Part shown: piece by piece, positions 50,923-59,590 of the stretch
Position numbering within the stretch: the first letter of the stretch is position 1
Layout of the letters: every line of letters begins with the position of its first letter
Assembly (NCBI GenBank): GCA_964358855.1
Contig: CAYHQQ010000009.1
Location: 1-64,000, forward strand
Direction of reading: 5' to 3'
DNA length: 64,000 bases
DNA from: UBA2396 sp038042175
Lineage (GTDB): Bacteria > Planctomycetota > Phycisphaerae > Phycisphaerales > UBA1924
Notes under the pieces: generated by a model
What the model was told of the DNA's origin: nothing
The model's input: only the letters and a program-made list of their open reading frames with translations
The model's database searches: none
Made by a program: the position numbers and the translations under genes

Positions 50923-50997
50923 GGCCCCATCGTCTAGCCTGGTCTAGGACGTCAGGTTCTCATCCTGAAAACTTGGGTTCGAATCCCAATGGGGTCA
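50923..50997 (+). tRNA. tRNA-Glu (anticodon CTC)
   Basis: Acceptor GGCCCCA/TGGGGTC (one G-U pair), anticodon stem TCAGG/CCTGA around the loop TTCTCAT (anticodon CTC), T-loop TTCGAAT. Discriminator A; no encoded CCA. Confidence 0.95.
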
Positions 50998-51003
50998 TTT
51001 CGT

Positions 51004-51038
51004 CGCCCGGCACGAGAGTGTCGGGCGATGTTGTTTTT
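51004..51038 (+). terminator. Terminator after tRNA-Glu
   Basis: Stem CGCCCG-G-CAC with GTG-T-CGGGCG around a GAGA loop (51004-51027), then a T-rich run (TGTTGTTTTT). Immediately downstream of the tRNA 3' end. Confidence 0.9.
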
Positions 51039-51067
51039 GGGTCGTCGCGAGCTCGGGCCGGCAAGGG

Positions 51068-52471
51068 TCAGCACCCGCCCTCAAAGGCCACGACGAAGGC
51101 GTCGTAGTCGAAGAAATCGACCGTCCCGTCGCCATCAAAGTCCGCCGACACGTCCTGGGGGCAGCCCTCGCCCATGAAGCAGATCACAAAGGCGTCGTAG
51201 TCGAAGAAATCCACCGCGAGGTCGGCGTTGAAATCCGCGAGGCACACGGCGCGGCCGGCGTCGATGAGCGACGCGATGCCGTCGTCGCGGTGCCCACACC
51301 CCATCGCATAGGGCACGCCGATGAAGACCTCGCGTGCCGAGACGCACAGGCGGTCCTTCATCCAGAGTGCGTCGTGAGGGCCATACTTGGCCCGGACCAT
51401 CGACGCGACGCCCGAGACAAACGCCGCGCCGTAGCTGGTGCCGCTTCCGTCCGCATAAGCGTACTCGGAGCCGTCGAACCACATGCTCGTGACATCGGTG
51501 GCCGGAGCCCCGATATCAATAGGCCGGCCCCAGTCGCTGAACGCTGCCCTGGTCCAGGGTCCACCCGGTGAGGTGCCGGCGAGGCCACCCACAGCGACGA
51601 CCTGATCGAAGCGCGAGGGGTATATGCGGTTGTCGTTGTTGTTGAGGTCGAGGGCGGCGTTGCTGACCGAGGAGACGCAGAGGACGCCCGCGGCGCCGGC
51701 GTCGACAACGGCGGTTTCAACCAGGTTGCTGGGGAACGTGGTCGCGAAGCTCATGTTGATCACGCCCGCGCCCTGTTCGACCGCGTGGTAGATGCCGCAA
51801 GCGACGGAGAAGGAGTTCCCGACGCCGTCGCATCCCAGAACGGTGACGGGAAGGATTCTCGCGTAGGGGTCGGTGAGGGCGATGAGGCCCGCGACGTAGG
51901 TTCCGTGGCCGACAAGACCAGAGCCGGGCAAGCACTCAGACTCGTCGGTGTCGACCGTGTCGGTGATGAAGTTGTATCCGCCGAGTTCCAGGCGGCTGAT
52001 GAGGTCGGGGTGGGGTGCGACACCGGTGTCGAGGACCGCCACGAGCGTGCCGGAGGGTCCGCGTCGGCTGGTCGCCGGGGGCGGATTGATGCTCCGGTAC
52101 GCGGGCTGCTGCGCGTAGGTCTCGGCGTTCGTGCGGAGAAAGAGGCTCTGGGTCGTGCCGTGCTCGGGGCTGGCGACGGTCCGGTTTTTCTCTGCGACCC
52201 GCACCAGTGCGGTGTCGGCGCCAAGTTGCACCTCGTACGCGTCCTCCTGTCCGACGGGGACGCCGAGCAGGTGGATTCGCGCCGGTGTGAACTGCCTCAG
52301 CGAGGTGAGGGTGAGCGATGGGTGTGCGGCCCGAACATCGTCCAGTGTCGTGCCCGGCGTGGTGATGATGACGAACTCGCCGGGGATGGGCGTGCCATCG
52401 TCGTGCCCCAGGGCGAGCGGCGCGAGGAAGGAGAGAGCGACGAGCGCGGCGGATTGGTTCAGGCTTTCCAT
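51068..52471 (-). CDS. Secreted subtilisin-like (S8) protease with GC-dockerin tail
   Basis: A 467-residue protease. The N-terminus has a hydrophobic signal-type stretch (about 7-21, then GHDDG) and a pro-region; the catalytic triad is complete: Asp148 in VAVLDTGV, His189 in GHGTYVAG and Ser346 in GSGTSYGAAF, with oxyanion Asn271. The tail has an altered first EF-hand (DFNADLAVD) and the standard second one, ending FEGGC. The ATG at 52471 overlaps the last 13 nt of the CHAT gene (ATGGAAAGCCTGA), so it is translated with it. It is the only exported member of the sigma/anti-sigma/CHAT operon and is the likely effector or target of that regulation. Confidence 0.93.
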   Translation of the reverse strand: MESLNQSAALVALSFLAPLALGHDDGTPIPGEFVIITTPGTTLDDVRAAHPSLTLTSLRQFTPARIHLLGVPVGQEDAYEVQLGADTALVRVAEKNRTVASPEHGTTQSLFLRTNAETYAQQPAYRSINPPPATSRRGPSGTLVAVLDTGVAPHPDLISRLELGGYNFITDTVDTDESECLPGSGLVGHGTYVAGLIALTDPYARILPVTVLGCDGVGNSFSVACGIYHAVEQGAGVINMSFATTFPSNLVETAVVDAGAAGVLCVSSVSNAALDLNNNDNRIYPSRFDQVVAVGGLAGTSPGGPWTRAAFSDWGRPIDIGAPATDVTSMWFDGSEYAYADGSGTSYGAAFVSGVASMVRAKYGPHDALWMKDRLCVSAREVFIGVPYAMGCGHRDDGIASLIDAGRAVCLADFNADLAVDFFDYDAFVICFMGEGCPQDVSADFDGDGTVDFFDYDAFVVAFEGGC

Positions 52472-55302
52472 GGAGAGCACACCGTAACAAAGGGTGCCCA
52501 CGCGGCCGGGTGGGCTCCGGAATTCATGAATCGACACTGGACCTCGCGCAGGGCGCGGGAGACGGACGGAACTCGACCCATCGCGGAGGGTTCAGGATAC
52601 ATCACTCCATAAGCCTCGGCCATCAAGGAGAGGGTTTGGGCGTCGTGAACGGGCCATAGTGCTGTCGTCAACGACGCCGCACCGGCCGATAACGCGGCTT
52701 GCGTGAGTCCCATGAGCTCATCTCCGCCGGTCACGGCCACCTTCCCCGAGTCGCAGGCGCTGAGCATAAGGGACGCACCGCGGAGGTTGAGGCGAGCGAT
52801 TTCCGCTGCGGTGAGCCAGCCATCGGCGAGTTTCAGACCCGACGCGCCCGGATTGGACGGGATGAAGCGGGCGTGCCCGGCGAAGTGGATGTGGGAGAAG
52901 TCGGCGCACCGGTCGGTGAACGCCTTGCGGGTTGCGAGCCCGCCGGTCATCACCGTCGCCTTGGGCACCAAGGCGCCGATAGTGTGGGCCTCGGATTCGG
53001 CGCGGGGCGCCCGCTCGTCGGCCACGCCGACAAACAGCGCGGGACCCGCTCGCGGGGCGGGCATCCGGGCCAGAACGCTGGCGCTGGGGGCAAGCCCAAG
53101 GTCCACGCTCGAGATCAGGCGGCGCTCGCCCAGGGCAAGAGCGCCGAAGGGGACCATGTGCAGCGGGGCGGTTGGAATCACCACCAGCGCGGTCGCGCCA
53201 TTGATCGCGCCCGCGAAGGGAGCGACGAGCAGCGAACTGAGCGCGGCGAGCTCGGCCTGAGCGTCGCGGGTCAGTCGCTCGCCGCTTTGGCCCTGCGGCA
53301 ATCCCCGCACCAGCGCGCGGCGGATCTGGAAGTTGAGGGCGTTCACCCCCGCCTCGACCGCGCTGATGGACGCAAATCTCCGATGCGTCGTGGTCGAGCG
53401 GCGAGTGATCGCAAAGGCAGAAAGATGCCCGCCCTCGGCGAAATACTCCAGCACAAGCCCCGTGTCTGGGACCAGAGCCGCCAGATCGGCGAGCGGGGTC
53501 GGTGCCGCAAACGCGCCCGCGAAGCCCGAGGTCGCTCCCAGCCGGATCACCAGGGCTTCGGCGGCGGTCTCCCTGCGCCGGATCTCGCCCGCCGCCCGCT
53601 CGCGCTGAGCGGGTGTGGGCTCGCCCGTCTCGTGAGCCCGGGCGTAGAGCGCGCTGAGCTCGCCGTTAATGGCTGCCAGGGCGGCGACCAGGGCGCTCGC
53701 CGAGTCGTCGTCAGCAGAGGCGGGGGCAGCGGCCTCGCGATTCTGGAGTGCGTCGAGAAGCGATCGACTCTTCGCCGATTCAACGAGCGTGAAGGCCTCG
53801 CCAAGCGCGCCCGGGTCGTTGGCATCGAGCACCGCCGTGGCACAGTCCTCCCAGATCGTCGCGCGCTCGCCCAGAAACGCCGAGCGGAATCGGTCGGTCT
53901 GCATGGCGCCACGGCAACGCTCGGCGTGCCGGACGGCCCGCCTGAGTGACGCTGCCGCGGGTTCCTTCTTGCCTTGCAGCATCAGTCCTTTGCCCTGGGT
54001 CTGCAGCAGGTCGGCCGCCAGCGGGGCGAGTCCGAGCGTCTCGGCGACCTGGATCGCCCGGGCGGTTTGTTCGCAAGCCCGATCGCCCTGCCCCATGGCG
54101 AGGTACACGTTCGCGGACAAAAGGTTGATCCACGCCAGGGCCGCGGGACGATCGGCGACACCGGTGCCGGCGTCATCGAGCAACGAGAGCGCGGAGCCGA
54201 CATCGCCGTCCCTGGCTCTGGTTTCGGCGACGATCGCCAGGGCCCTGGCTCGACCGGTGGTGTTCTGGTGCCCGGCGAAGAGGCGCTGGGCCTGTTCCAG
54301 GGTCGTCAGTGCGGTTCGATCGCCACGTCTGACCTGAACCCGTCCCAGCCCCAGGCACGCCCGAGCCATCTCGGCCGTCATCTTGTGCTGCTCGAGCACG
54401 GGGATGGACGAGGAGTACGCGAGCTCGGCCTGAGAGAGCATCCCAAGGCCAAAGAGGACGTCGGCGTGCTCGACGGCCAGGCGAGCGGCGTCGCCCGGGG
54501 CGGACGCCTCACCCAGCACGCGGCGCGCCTCCTCGAAGAGCTTGAGCGCGTCGTGCGAGCGGCCCTGGCGCGAGGCGAGGTCGGCGAGGTTGCCAAGCAC
54601 GATTCCGGCGTGTCGATGGGCGCCGGCGAGGCGGAAGGCCGCCAAGGCCGCGCGGAATGCCGATTCGCCCGCGGAAAAATCGTCAAGATCGAGCAGGGCC
54701 TCGGCCCGATTGTTCTCAACGTGGGCGAGAAGGGGCGGCTGGGAGGCGAGCGCGAGGGCGGCGCGGCGGAAGTGCTCGATCGCGGCTCGCGGCCGGTCTC
54801 GCATCCGTTCGAGAATGCCCAGGTTGTTCTCCGCACGCCCGACGAGCACGCGATCGTGCGCCGCCTCGAACGCGTCGCGGGCGAGGGTGCCGCACTCGAC
54901 GGCCTCGTCGAATCGAGTCTGGCGGGCGTGGATGTGCAGCATGGTCAGGCGGATTCGACCCACCTCGACCAGATCGTGGGCCTCCTGCGCCAGGGGCAGC
55001 GCCTCGCCGAGTGTGGCGAACGCGTCGTCGTAGAGGTTGGAGTAGGTCAGAGCCTGGCTGTGCACGCGCCGAACTCTCGCGCGAACCGACGCGCTCGCGC
55101 GCGCGTCGGCCAGAGCGATAAGGGTGCGCGTGGTCGACACGGCCCGGGCAAGGTCGGCCATGATCCGCGATTCGGCCTCGTCGGCCAGTCTGCCCACCAT
55201 CTCCGACCCGGCCTCGCCAGGGGGGAGTTGTGCCGCCACCTGGGTCCAATCCGGGCCGTCAAGCTCATCCACCAGCGCCTGGATGGCCGGGGCACTCGTC
55301 AT
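52459..55302 (-). CDS. TPR-CHAT caspase-like protease
   Basis: A 947-residue cytoplasmic protein without signal peptide. About residues 60-520 are Ala/Leu/Arg-rich helical repeats of TPR type (e.g. RAENNLGILERMRDRPRAA, LGNLADLASRQGRSHDAL); the C-terminal ~300 residues are a CHAT domain. The Cys-His dyad is visible: HFAGHARF with His810 and MLSACDSGK with Cys850, in the caspase-like order. The start ATG overlaps the anti-sigma-like gene by 4 nt (ATGA), and its own end overlaps the subtilase start. Family precedent: TPR-CHAT proteases cleave a specific partner when activated, the best known being Csx29 of type III-E CRISPR. Its activator and substrate here are unknown. Confidence 0.95.
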   Translation of the reverse strand: MTSAPAIQALVDELDGPDWTQVAAQLPPGEAGSEMVGRLADEAESRIMADLARAVSTTRTLIALADARASASVRARVRRVHSQALTYSNLYDDAFATLGEALPLAQEAHDLVEVGRIRLTMLHIHARQTRFDEAVECGTLARDAFEAAHDRVLVGRAENNLGILERMRDRPRAAIEHFRRAALALASQPPLLAHVENNRAEALLDLDDFSAGESAFRAALAAFRLAGAHRHAGIVLGNLADLASRQGRSHDALKLFEEARRVLGEASAPGDAARLAVEHADVLFGLGMLSQAELAYSSSIPVLEQHKMTAEMARACLGLGRVQVRRGDRTALTTLEQAQRLFAGHQNTTGRARALAIVAETRARDGDVGSALSLLDDAGTGVADRPAALAWINLLSANVYLAMGQGDRACEQTARAIQVAETLGLAPLAADLLQTQGKGLMLQGKKEPAAASLRRAVRHAERCRGAMQTDRFRSAFLGERATIWEDCATAVLDANDPGALGEAFTLVESAKSRSLLDALQNREAAAPASADDDSASALVAALAAINGELSALYARAHETGEPTPAQRERAAGEIRRRETAAEALVIRLGATSGFAGAFAAPTPLADLAALVPDTGLVLEYFAEGGHLSAFAITRRSTTTHRRFASISAVEAGVNALNFQIRRALVRGLPQGQSGERLTRDAQAELAALSSLLVAPFAGAINGATALVVIPTAPLHMVPFGALALGERRLISSVDLGLAPSASVLARMPAPRAGPALFVGVADERAPRAESEAHTIGALVPKATVMTGGLATRKAFTDRCADFSHIHFAGHARFIPSNPGASGLKLADGWLTAAEIARLNLRGASLMLSACDSGKVAVTGGDELMGLTQAALSAGAASLTTALWPVHDAQTLSLMAEAYGVMYPEPSAMGRVPSVSRALREVQCRFMNSGAHPAAWAPFVTVCSPWKA

Positions 55303-55925
55303 CCGATCTCCAATTGCGGGAGGGCGATCACGCGTTCTTGGTCGCCGACCTGGACGACGAATCTCAGGTCCCAGCGCCCGCCGGTAAGTTCGAGCGTGAA
55401 GCGACCTCGCTCGTCGATGGTGCTGGTCCTTGCGTTGCCCGAGCCGTGAAGAACGTAGCCGACGCTGGAAGGGAGCAACTCACCCGAGATGGCGATCTGT
55501 CCGGTCACGCGGTGCACGCCCGAGCCGACGTTTGGCGCCAGGATCTCCAGATCGATCTCGCCGCCCTCGCAGTCGAAGGTCATGTGGCGGGCGTCCAGAG
55601 TCGCCGAGGAGCGAAAGCCGGCGAGGCCCGGAGTGGCGACGCTGTCGAAGACGAGCTTGGCGATCGCGTCGGCGGCACGCTCGAGCCAAGTAGGGCTTTG
55701 CGTTCGCGGACCCACGAGGCGCAGGGCGGACTGGACGAGTGCCGACGGTGGTTCGTGCAGTTCGGCTCGCGAGAGCATTCCCAGTGCGTCTTTGATCCGG
55801 GCAAGACCGGCACGGAGCTCGGGCGAAGCAGTCAGAGACTGCTCCACCTTGGCCGCGGCGTCGGGCGAGGCCTCTCCAAGGGCGTAGGAGGCGAGGTCTT
55901 GGTGGGTTGTCGGCTGGATCGTCAT
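55299..55925 (-). CDS. Anti-sigma-factor-like protein, soluble
   Basis: A 208-residue protein. Residues 1-55 (SYALGEASPDAAAKVEQSL, PELRAGLARI) follow the layout of an anti-sigma zinc-finger domain (helix, loop, helix) but lack the Cys/His ligands. The C-terminal ~110 residues are beta-rich (IDLEILAPNVGSGVHRVTG, GRFTLELTGGRWDLRFVV). No transmembrane segment is seen, unlike classical anti-sigma factors. The ATG at 55925 has a GGAG at 8-10 nt. It sits between the sigma factor (88 bp away) and the CHAT gene (4-nt overlap). Inhibition of the neighbouring sigma factor is inferred from position and the N-terminal pattern only. Confidence 0.7.
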   Translation of the reverse strand: MTIQPTTHQDLASYALGEASPDAAAKVEQSLTASPELRAGLARIKDALGMLSRAELHEPPSALVQSALRLVGPRTQSPTWLERAADAIAKLVFDSVATPGLAGFRSSATLDARHMTFDCEGGEIDLEILAPNVGSGVHRVTGQIAISGELLPSSVGYVLHGSGNARTSTIDERGRFTLELTGGRWDLRFVVQVGDQERVIALPQLEIG

Positions 55926-56013
55926 GGGCTTCTCCGTCTGTTGCCGCCAGTAAGGAGCCCGCCGTGGGCCCGTACGTACATCGAAGCACCGATTTTGGCG
56001 AGCCGCTTGTGCC

Positions 56014-56625
56014 TTACGGAACACGTACGTCCGCATCGTCGAGCGGGCCCAGGGCCTCGGCGAGCTTGGCGAGGCATCGGGCACGCGTCGGGCCGACACT
56101 TCCCACCGCGATTCCCAAGGTCTCCCCGATCTGGTCATAAGGAATCTGCACGGCGGAGAGATAGAGGAGGCGCAGGAGGCGTTCGCAACGGCCGCCCAGG
56201 TTGGAGAGGGCGGTGTCGAGCATTTGCTGTCGCTCCCAGTGCTCGGCCCGATCGTGGGGGAGCTCGGCCGAGAGGTCGGCCCGAGAGGTTTGCTCGAGCG
56301 AGACGCCCTGGTGGGTCCGGTCGCGTTTAGCCGCTTTCCAGCACTCGCGATGGGTGGAGGTCATCAGCCACTTGGTCAGGGCTCCTGGGTCCTTGATGGC
56401 CGGGAGCTCGCGCACCAGCGTGGCAAAGATGGTCTGGAAAACGTCGTCGCACGTCTCATCCGAGAGGCGATAGCTGCGCGGGATGGAGTAAACCAGGCGC
56501 TTGTACTGATGGACGAGCTTTCGCCACGCGCGTTCGTCACCCTTGGCGGCGGCCAGCACCATGGCGTCGTGCTCGACCCCGTGGGCTGCGTGATCCTCTT
56601 GCGGCGATGCGCCTTCCAAACTCAC
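56014..56625 (-). CDS. ECF-family RNA polymerase sigma factor
   Basis: About 200 residues. Region 2 is seen in AWRKLVHQYKRLVYSIPRSY and DDVFQTIFATL, region 4 in GRCERLLRLLYLSAVQIPYD and IGETLGIAVGSVGPTRARCL, the helix-turn-helix. It is an ECF-type factor by length and by lack of regions 1 and 3. Start: the frame is open to a TTG at 56769, but that part is Pro/Arg-rich and unlike sigma factors; GTG at 56625 lies 3 nt after GGAGG and TTG at 56619 lies 9 nt after it, so a start in this area is preferred. First gene of the sigma/anti-sigma/CHAT/subtilase run. Confidence 0.9.
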   Translation of the reverse strand: MSLEGASPQEDHAAHGVEHDAMVLAAAKGDERAWRKLVHQYKRLVYSIPRSYRLSDETCDDVFQTIFATLVRELPAIKDPGALTKWLMTSTHRECWKAAKRDRTHQGVSLEQTSRADLSAELPHDRAEHWERQQMLDTALSNLGGRCERLLRLLYLSAVQIPYDQIGETLGIAVGSVGPTRARCLAKLAEALGPLDDADVRVP

Positions 56626-56772
56626 GGTCCTCCGCCCGATCTCCGGGCGGAGCGTCGAGCGGGGGACTGTATCGAGCCGCCGACCCCCGCGTCGGACGGC
56701 AATGCCGCCGCCCGCGGGCTGGGGAGAGGTCCATGTGGTCCGGTTGGGCGCGACCAGCGTGATCGTCAAGGC

Positions 56773-56812
56773 GTGCCCCGCGTGCCCTCCCGGAAGGGTT
56801 CACGCGAGGCAC
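56773..56812 (-). other. Hairpin between the dockerin gene and the sigma operon
   Basis: GTGCCCCGCGTG (56773-56784) and CACGCGAGGCAC (56801-56812) pair over 12 bp with one mismatch, and the loop holds CCCT...AGGG. It lies 32 bp after the stop of the upstream dockerin gene and before the sigma gene; it could end the former's transcript or be an operator. No T-run. Confidence 0.45.
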
Positions 56813-56843
56813 GCAGGGTGGACCGGGCTGACGTGACTGGTCG

Positions 56844-58049
56844 TCAGCATCCGGTCTCGAAGGAGACGACAAAGTCGTCGTAGTCGAAGAAATCGATGGC
56901 GGTGTCGTGGTTGAAGTCGGCGGTTGGAGTTCCAGTCTCGAAGGCGACGACGAAATCGTCGTAGTCGAAGAAGTCGATCGCCCCATCGGCGTTGAAGTCG
57001 GCGGCACAGATCGTCACCGCGACCGAGGCGCTGCGATTGAGGCCGCACGAGTTCGCGACGGTGCAGGTGTACTCGCCCACGTCAGCCTGGGTGACGCCCG
57101 CGAGGCTCAGGTGGGCCGTCCGAGAGCCGCTGACCACGGTTCCCCAGGGTTGAGCCCCGTCGACGAGGGCAAGGCCGTTGCGGGTCCAGAAGAATTCGGC
57201 GGGATCCGCGGCGTTGGTCGTCGCCTCGAGCAAGACGTTTGCGCCCGGGCTGGCGGCGGCCGGTGGCACAACAGACACTTCCAGCGGGCTTCCGGTGAAG
57301 ACGGAGATATTGTTGACGACGTTCCAGCTCTCGTGGGACTCGATCCCGAAGTAGAGGATGGGTGTGGTGATGCTTACGGGCGTGGGCGCGATGGGCGTGT
57401 CCATCACTCGCCCCCAGACCATCGAGTGGACGGGGTCGAGAGTGAGCTCGACGTGGAGCCAGCCGCTGTCGAGCGTGCCGACGATCGGCGCGGTGCCCGA
57501 CGCGACGATCGTGCTTCCGTTGGCGCGGATGGCCCACTCGCCCCTGCCGTTGAGGGACATCCACAGGGCGCCAAGGCTCTCGAAGTTGTTGAAGAGCGAG
57601 GGGCCCGACGTGTAACCGATGTACGTCGCGCTGGTGCTCCCAAACAGTTGCACGACCTCGGCGGACAGCGTGAACGTGCCGGTGGGAGGGGTGAAGGGCA
57701 GCAGGGCGGCGGCGGTCGCCTCGCCAAACGCGGTGCCGTTGTACGGATCGAGCGGATCGATCTCGGCGGGGTCGAGCGACGAGCCCGCAAACCCCCAGCT
57801 CGCCATGCCGCTCTGGTCGGTTCCCAGCCAGCGCGTGCCGTTGGAAGGGACCTGCGGCCAGTAGTCCTTGAGCGTGTCATGGATGCCGGCCTCGCGAAGC
57901 CGCCCATTGTTTCCGTGCGGGCGAGGGCCGGGGCGGAAGCTCTCCCTGATGAGCAGGTCGCACTGGGCCTGGCATGTTTGGCCCGCGGCACCCAGGCAGA
58001 CCAAGGCGATGGCGAGGGGAAGAGTCGAGCGGGATTCGGGCGCTGACAT
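56844..58049 (-). CDS. Ig-like GC-dockerin secreted protein
   Basis: A 401-residue protein with signal peptide (to about QTCQAQC, residue 28), a beta-sandwich domain (about 30-255) containing SATYIGYTSGPSLFNNFESL and GSLDSGWLHVEL-like segments reminiscent of lectin-type folds, one Ig-like domain (about 260-345; AEFFWTRNGLALVDG, ADVGEYTCTVANSCG), then the double EF-hand tail DFNADGAIDFFDYDDFV / DFNHDTAIDFFDYDDFV ending FETGC. Start at 58049 with AAAGGAAA 7-8 nt upstream. Probably surface-attached or secreted; ligand unknown. Confidence 0.87.
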   Translation of the reverse strand: MSAPESRSTLPLAIALVCLGAAGQTCQAQCDLLIRESFRPGPRPHGNNGRLREAGIHDTLKDYWPQVPSNGTRWLGTDQSGMASWGFAGSSLDPAEIDPLDPYNGTAFGEATAAALLPFTPPTGTFTLSAEVVQLFGSTSATYIGYTSGPSLFNNFESLGALWMSLNGRGEWAIRANGSTIVASGTAPIVGTLDSGWLHVELTLDPVHSMVWGRVMDTPIAPTPVSITTPILYFGIESHESWNVVNNISVFTGSPLEVSVVPPAAASPGANVLLEATTNAADPAEFFWTRNGLALVDGAQPWGTVVSGSRTAHLSLAGVTQADVGEYTCTVANSCGLNRSASVAVTICAADFNADGAIDFFDYDDFVVAFETGTPTADFNHDTAIDFFDYDDFVVSFETGC

Positions 58050-58108
58050 GTTCGTTGATTTCCTTTGGGTGAGGTGCGTGCGGGCTGTGTGTCGGGTGCG
58101 AGGTTCGC

Positions 58109-59374
58109 TCAGCATCCCAGCTCGAAGGCCGTCACGAAGGCGTCGTAGTCGAAGAAGTCGACAGAGGCGTCGCCATCGAAGTCGGCGGTGGAGGCGCCGG
58201 TCTCAAAGGCGCCGACAAAGTCGTCGTAATCGAAGAAATCGACCGCGTTGTCGCGGTTGAAGTCTGCGTGGCAGGTTCGAGTGAACCAGTCCGGCAGGAC
58301 GGCGACCCAGGGGTGGTACTCGGCATCACCGGCGGCTTCGGCGACCCGCTCGCAGCCCGCGACGGTCGTGCCGTCGTGGGAGATCAAGAGGTTGCCTGCC
58401 AGTCCCGTGAAGGGGGAGAGGATTGTGCCGGCGGGAAGGAGCTGGCTCTCAACATCGAATGGAACGGCGTCCCGCCAGACCGTGCTGTGGGCGCCGACGC
58501 GTCCGCCGATGAAGCGGGCATCGTCGCTGATGGACCAGGCCTCGCCAAAGCCAGTCGGTCCGCTCTCGAGAATGGTCATTCCCGTCTGCGGCGTCCACTT
58601 GAACGCGCGGCTGCTGCCGCCCGTCACCCATCCCAGGCCGACCACGGTGTTGCCGTCGGCGGAGACCGCGCGGGCCCAGGCCCAGTTGCACCCGGGGGGC
58701 AGGCCGAGCGATTCGACCTGACCATTGACCCATCGCACGGGGGTGTTGTCGTAGGGGTATCCGCGCCCGCTCGAGCCAACGACGACCGAGCCGTCGGCGT
58801 TGACGCCGTAGGCCTGGGCGGAGGGAGCGCCCGGGAGCGTGGGGAGAATCGTGGCGACTCCGACGCCGACCCAGGTGACGGCCTGACCGCCCCCACCGTA
58901 ACCATTCACGGTGCCGACGGTGGTTGTTCCGTCGGCGGAAATGGCGGCGACGTTGGGAAAGAACATGCCCAGCGCGAGGGGAAGAATCTCGTCGGCGCCG
59001 GCGTTCACGCGCCGGAAGACCTGGGCACCAGGTCCGCTGGATCCGGGGGCGACCCCCAGCACGCCAACAACGATAGAGCCATCGGCCGAGATCGCGTACG
59101 CGCCCGACGAGGTGCCGGAGCTGGGGGTGTTGGCGAGCGAATTGAGGCCGCTGTCGGGAGTCCACACAAACGCGCGTCGGAAGTAGCCGCTGCTGTGGAA
59201 GTAGTCGTTAGCTCCGACAACCACCGGTCCGGGCCCGATCGCGAAGGGGACGGCGACCTCTTGGCCGCGTCCGCCGAGCGTTCCGATGTATTGAAATCCT
59301 GTGGTCTGTGCCATCGCCGTGCCGGAAATCATCGCGGCGATGGCAAGGATGGGACCGTAGCTGCAAGTACTCAT
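58109..59374 (-). CDS. HAF-repeat GC-dockerin secreted protein
   Basis: A 421-residue protein. Signal peptide to about AMAQ (residue 23), then repeated ~45-residue units of the HAF/extracellular-repeat type, each with a core such as AYAISADGSIVVGV, AISADGTTTVGTV, YGVNADGSVVVGSS, ARAVSADGNTVVGL and a following FVW/RW/KWTP strand, consistent with a beta-propeller. EF-hand pair DFNRDNAVDFFDYDDFV / DFDGDASVDFFDYDAFV ends in FELGC. The ATG at 59374 gives a good signal peptide. The 60-bp spacer separates it from the next dockerin gene on the same strand. Confidence 0.87.
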   Translation of the reverse strand: MSTCSYGPILAIAAMISGTAMAQTTGFQYIGTLGGRGQEVAVPFAIGPGPVVVGANDYFHSSGYFRRAFVWTPDSGLNSLANTPSSGTSSGAYAISADGSIVVGVLGVAPGSSGPGAQVFRRVNAGADEILPLALGMFFPNVAAISADGTTTVGTVNGYGGGGQAVTWVGVGVATILPTLPGAPSAQAYGVNADGSVVVGSSGRGYPYDNTPVRWVNGQVESLGLPPGCNWAWARAVSADGNTVVGLGWVTGGSSRAFKWTPQTGMTILESGPTGFGEAWSISDDARFIGGRVGAHSTVWRDAVPFDVESQLLPAGTILSPFTGLAGNLLISHDGTTVAGCERVAEAAGDAEYHPWVAVLPDWFTRTCHADFNRDNAVDFFDYDDFVGAFETGASTADFDGDASVDFFDYDAFVTAFELGC

Positions 59375-59518
59375 CTTGGGGGATCTCCATGAACGGGCGT
59401 TCGTGCTGAGAACGCGGCCGCTCGTCTGTGGGGAAGGAGCCACCAAGCCGCAAGCAGATACGTCGAGACCGACATTCGCTGCGGGCCGGCTTATCTGGAC
59501 CCGGCGACCAAAGCACAA

Positions 59519-59544
59519 CGCCGGGAGCCGCAAAGCCCCCGGCG
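59519..59544 (-). terminator. Terminator-like hairpin downstream of the lamin-tail gene
   Basis: CGCCGGG/CCCGGCG 7-bp stem read on the minus strand, followed by TTGTGCTTT, 47 bp after the stop of the gene at 59591-62068. Confidence 0.6.
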
Positions 59545-59590
59545 CGTGGTCTCGAATCTGTAGATCCGTCCTGCTTTCAGGGGGGATCGT

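Noticed and set aside
51068..56625. Calling the CHAT operon a CRISPR type III-E system
   Set aside because: No Cas7-11 (gRAMP), Cas1, Cas2 or repeat array is in the window; only the TPR-CHAT/sigma/anti-sigma logic is shared.
56626..56769. N-terminal extension of the sigma factor starting at the TTG at 56769
   Set aside because: The region is Pro/Arg-rich, unlike sigma factors, and a GGAGG lies just before the GTG/TTG starts at 56625/56619.
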